Assembly (NCBI GenBank): GCA_050693035.1
Contig: JBOGWB010000066.1
Coordinates: 1-14,164, forward strand
Source of the DNA: DASYVD01 sp050693035
GTDB taxonomy: Bacteria; Actinomycetota; UBA4738; CALAEC01
DNA length: 14,164 nucleotides
Reading direction: 5' to 3'
Shown: one piece after another, positions 13,788 through 14,164 of the stretch
Position numbering within the stretch: position 1 is the stretch's first letter
Layout: every line of letters begins with the position of its first letter
Notes under the pieces: generated by a model
The model's input: the letters and a program-made list of their open reading frames with translations, nothing else
The model's database searches: none
What the model was told of the DNA's origin: nothing
Program-made: the position numbers and the translations under genes

Positions 13788-14164
13788 GTGAGCTTCCCCC
13801 CGCGCTTGATCATCGCGTCTCGGAATCCGGGGAAGGTCCGGGAGATCAAGGCCATCTGCTACGACTGGCCGGTCGAGTGGGTCACCGACGAGGAGGTCTC
13901 GTGGCCGGACGTCGAGGAGACGGGATCCTCCTACCTGGAAAACGCCCTGCTCAAGGCGCGGACGGTGGTGGAGGCGACGGGGGAGGCGGCGCTGGCCGAC
14001 GACTCCGGGATCGAGGTCGACGCTCTGGGAGGGGGCCCCGGGCCCCGCTCGGCCCGGTACGCGGGGGAGGGGGCCTCGGACGAGGAGAACCTCCGGGCGC
14101 TCCTCCGGGCCCTGGCCGGGGTGCCCGGCCCGGGACGCACCGCCCGGTACCGGGCCGTGGCCGC
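13788..14164 (+). CDS. rdgB: XTP/dITP pyrophosphatase (RdgB/HAM1 family), 3'-truncated
   Basis: House-cleaning enzyme that hydrolyses non-canonical purine triphosphates (XTP, dITP, ITP) to monophosphates. 125 complete codons are in the window and the gene runs off its end (a full protein is about 200 residues). Seen: the substrate-binding start LIIASRNPGKVREI (7-20), the helix block SYLENALLKA, the catalytic stretch ADDSGIEVDALGG and PRSARYAG, then RTARYRAVAA at the cut. GTG 13788 is chosen because it places the conserved start at residue 7; TTG 13806 would remove six residues. It follows rph by 16 bases with a weak ribosome binding site and matches Rv1341 in the mycobacterial order. Confidence 0.92.
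   Translation, partial: MSFPPRLIIASRNPGKVREIKAICYDWPVEWVTDEEVSWPDVEETGSSYLENALLKARTVVEATGEAALADDSGIEVDALGGGPGPRSARYAGEGASDEENLRALLRALAGVPGPGRTARYRAVA

Noticed and set aside
14032..14050. GGGGCCCC-type self-complementary run near the window end
   Set aside because: It falls in the rdgB coding sequence at a glycine/proline-rich turn (GGGPGPRS) of the family and needs no separate function.
1..14164. CRISPR arrays, tRNA or rRNA genes, transposases, attachment sites
   Set aside because: No regularly spaced repeats, no RNA gene signatures and no mobile-element proteins were seen on either strand.

Overview
The window is GC-rich (about two thirds G+C by eye), and every gene I can support is on the plus strand. 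The layout and protein types point to an uncultured or deep-branching actinomycete (Actinomycetota). The strongest clue is the right half, where mec, cysO, cysM, murI, a metallo-beta-lactamase-fold hydrolase, rph and rdgB follow the order of the Mycobacterium tuberculosis Rv1334-Rv1341 block, without its rhomboid gene and with an extra adenylyltransferase gene. I cannot place the organism below phylum level.

Left part (1-3118): the 3' part of a CPH-type heavy-metal (copper) P1B ATPase, cut by the window start, then a secreted metallophosphoesterase carrying an N-terminal block of RTX-like glycine/aspartate repeats. Middle (3119-7608): a leader region with a hairpin, a 28-residue small membrane protein with a strong ribosome binding site, and two tandem GGDEF-EAL proteins. 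These two have closely similar catalytic halves but different sensory N-termini (a multi-pass membrane domain in one, a two-helix extracytoplasmic sensor in the other). All diagnostic cyclic-di-GMP synthesis, inhibition and hydrolysis motifs look intact.

Centre (7659-8717): selD, selenophosphate synthetase. Its reading frame runs through an in-frame TGA at 7704-7706, exactly at the catalytic Cys/Sec position, and a hairpin that fits the bacterial SECIS rules follows. SelD is therefore most likely itself a selenoprotein, and a conventional gene caller would truncate it.

Right part (8750-14164): after a 7-bp dyad that overlaps a possible -10 box, a compact operon encodes the sulfur-carrier route to cysteine. 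The adenylyltransferase activates CysO, CysM joins thiocarboxylated CysO to O-phosphoserine, and Mec releases cysteine. CysO has 21 residues beyond its diglycine, so it would need proteolytic maturation, for which Mec is the natural candidate. The same strand continues into murI, a cAMP-phosphodiesterase-like hydrolase, rph (apparently with a CTG start) and a partial rdgB, with overlaps or short gaps between genes. Three genes (the phosphoesterase, selD, cysM) have a -10-like hexamer 6-8 bases before the start codon, suggesting leaderless transcripts.

The most useful second looks are the Sec-containing SelD with its SECIS, the C-terminally extended CysO, the small membrane protein with its structured leader, and the dyad in front of the cysteine operon.
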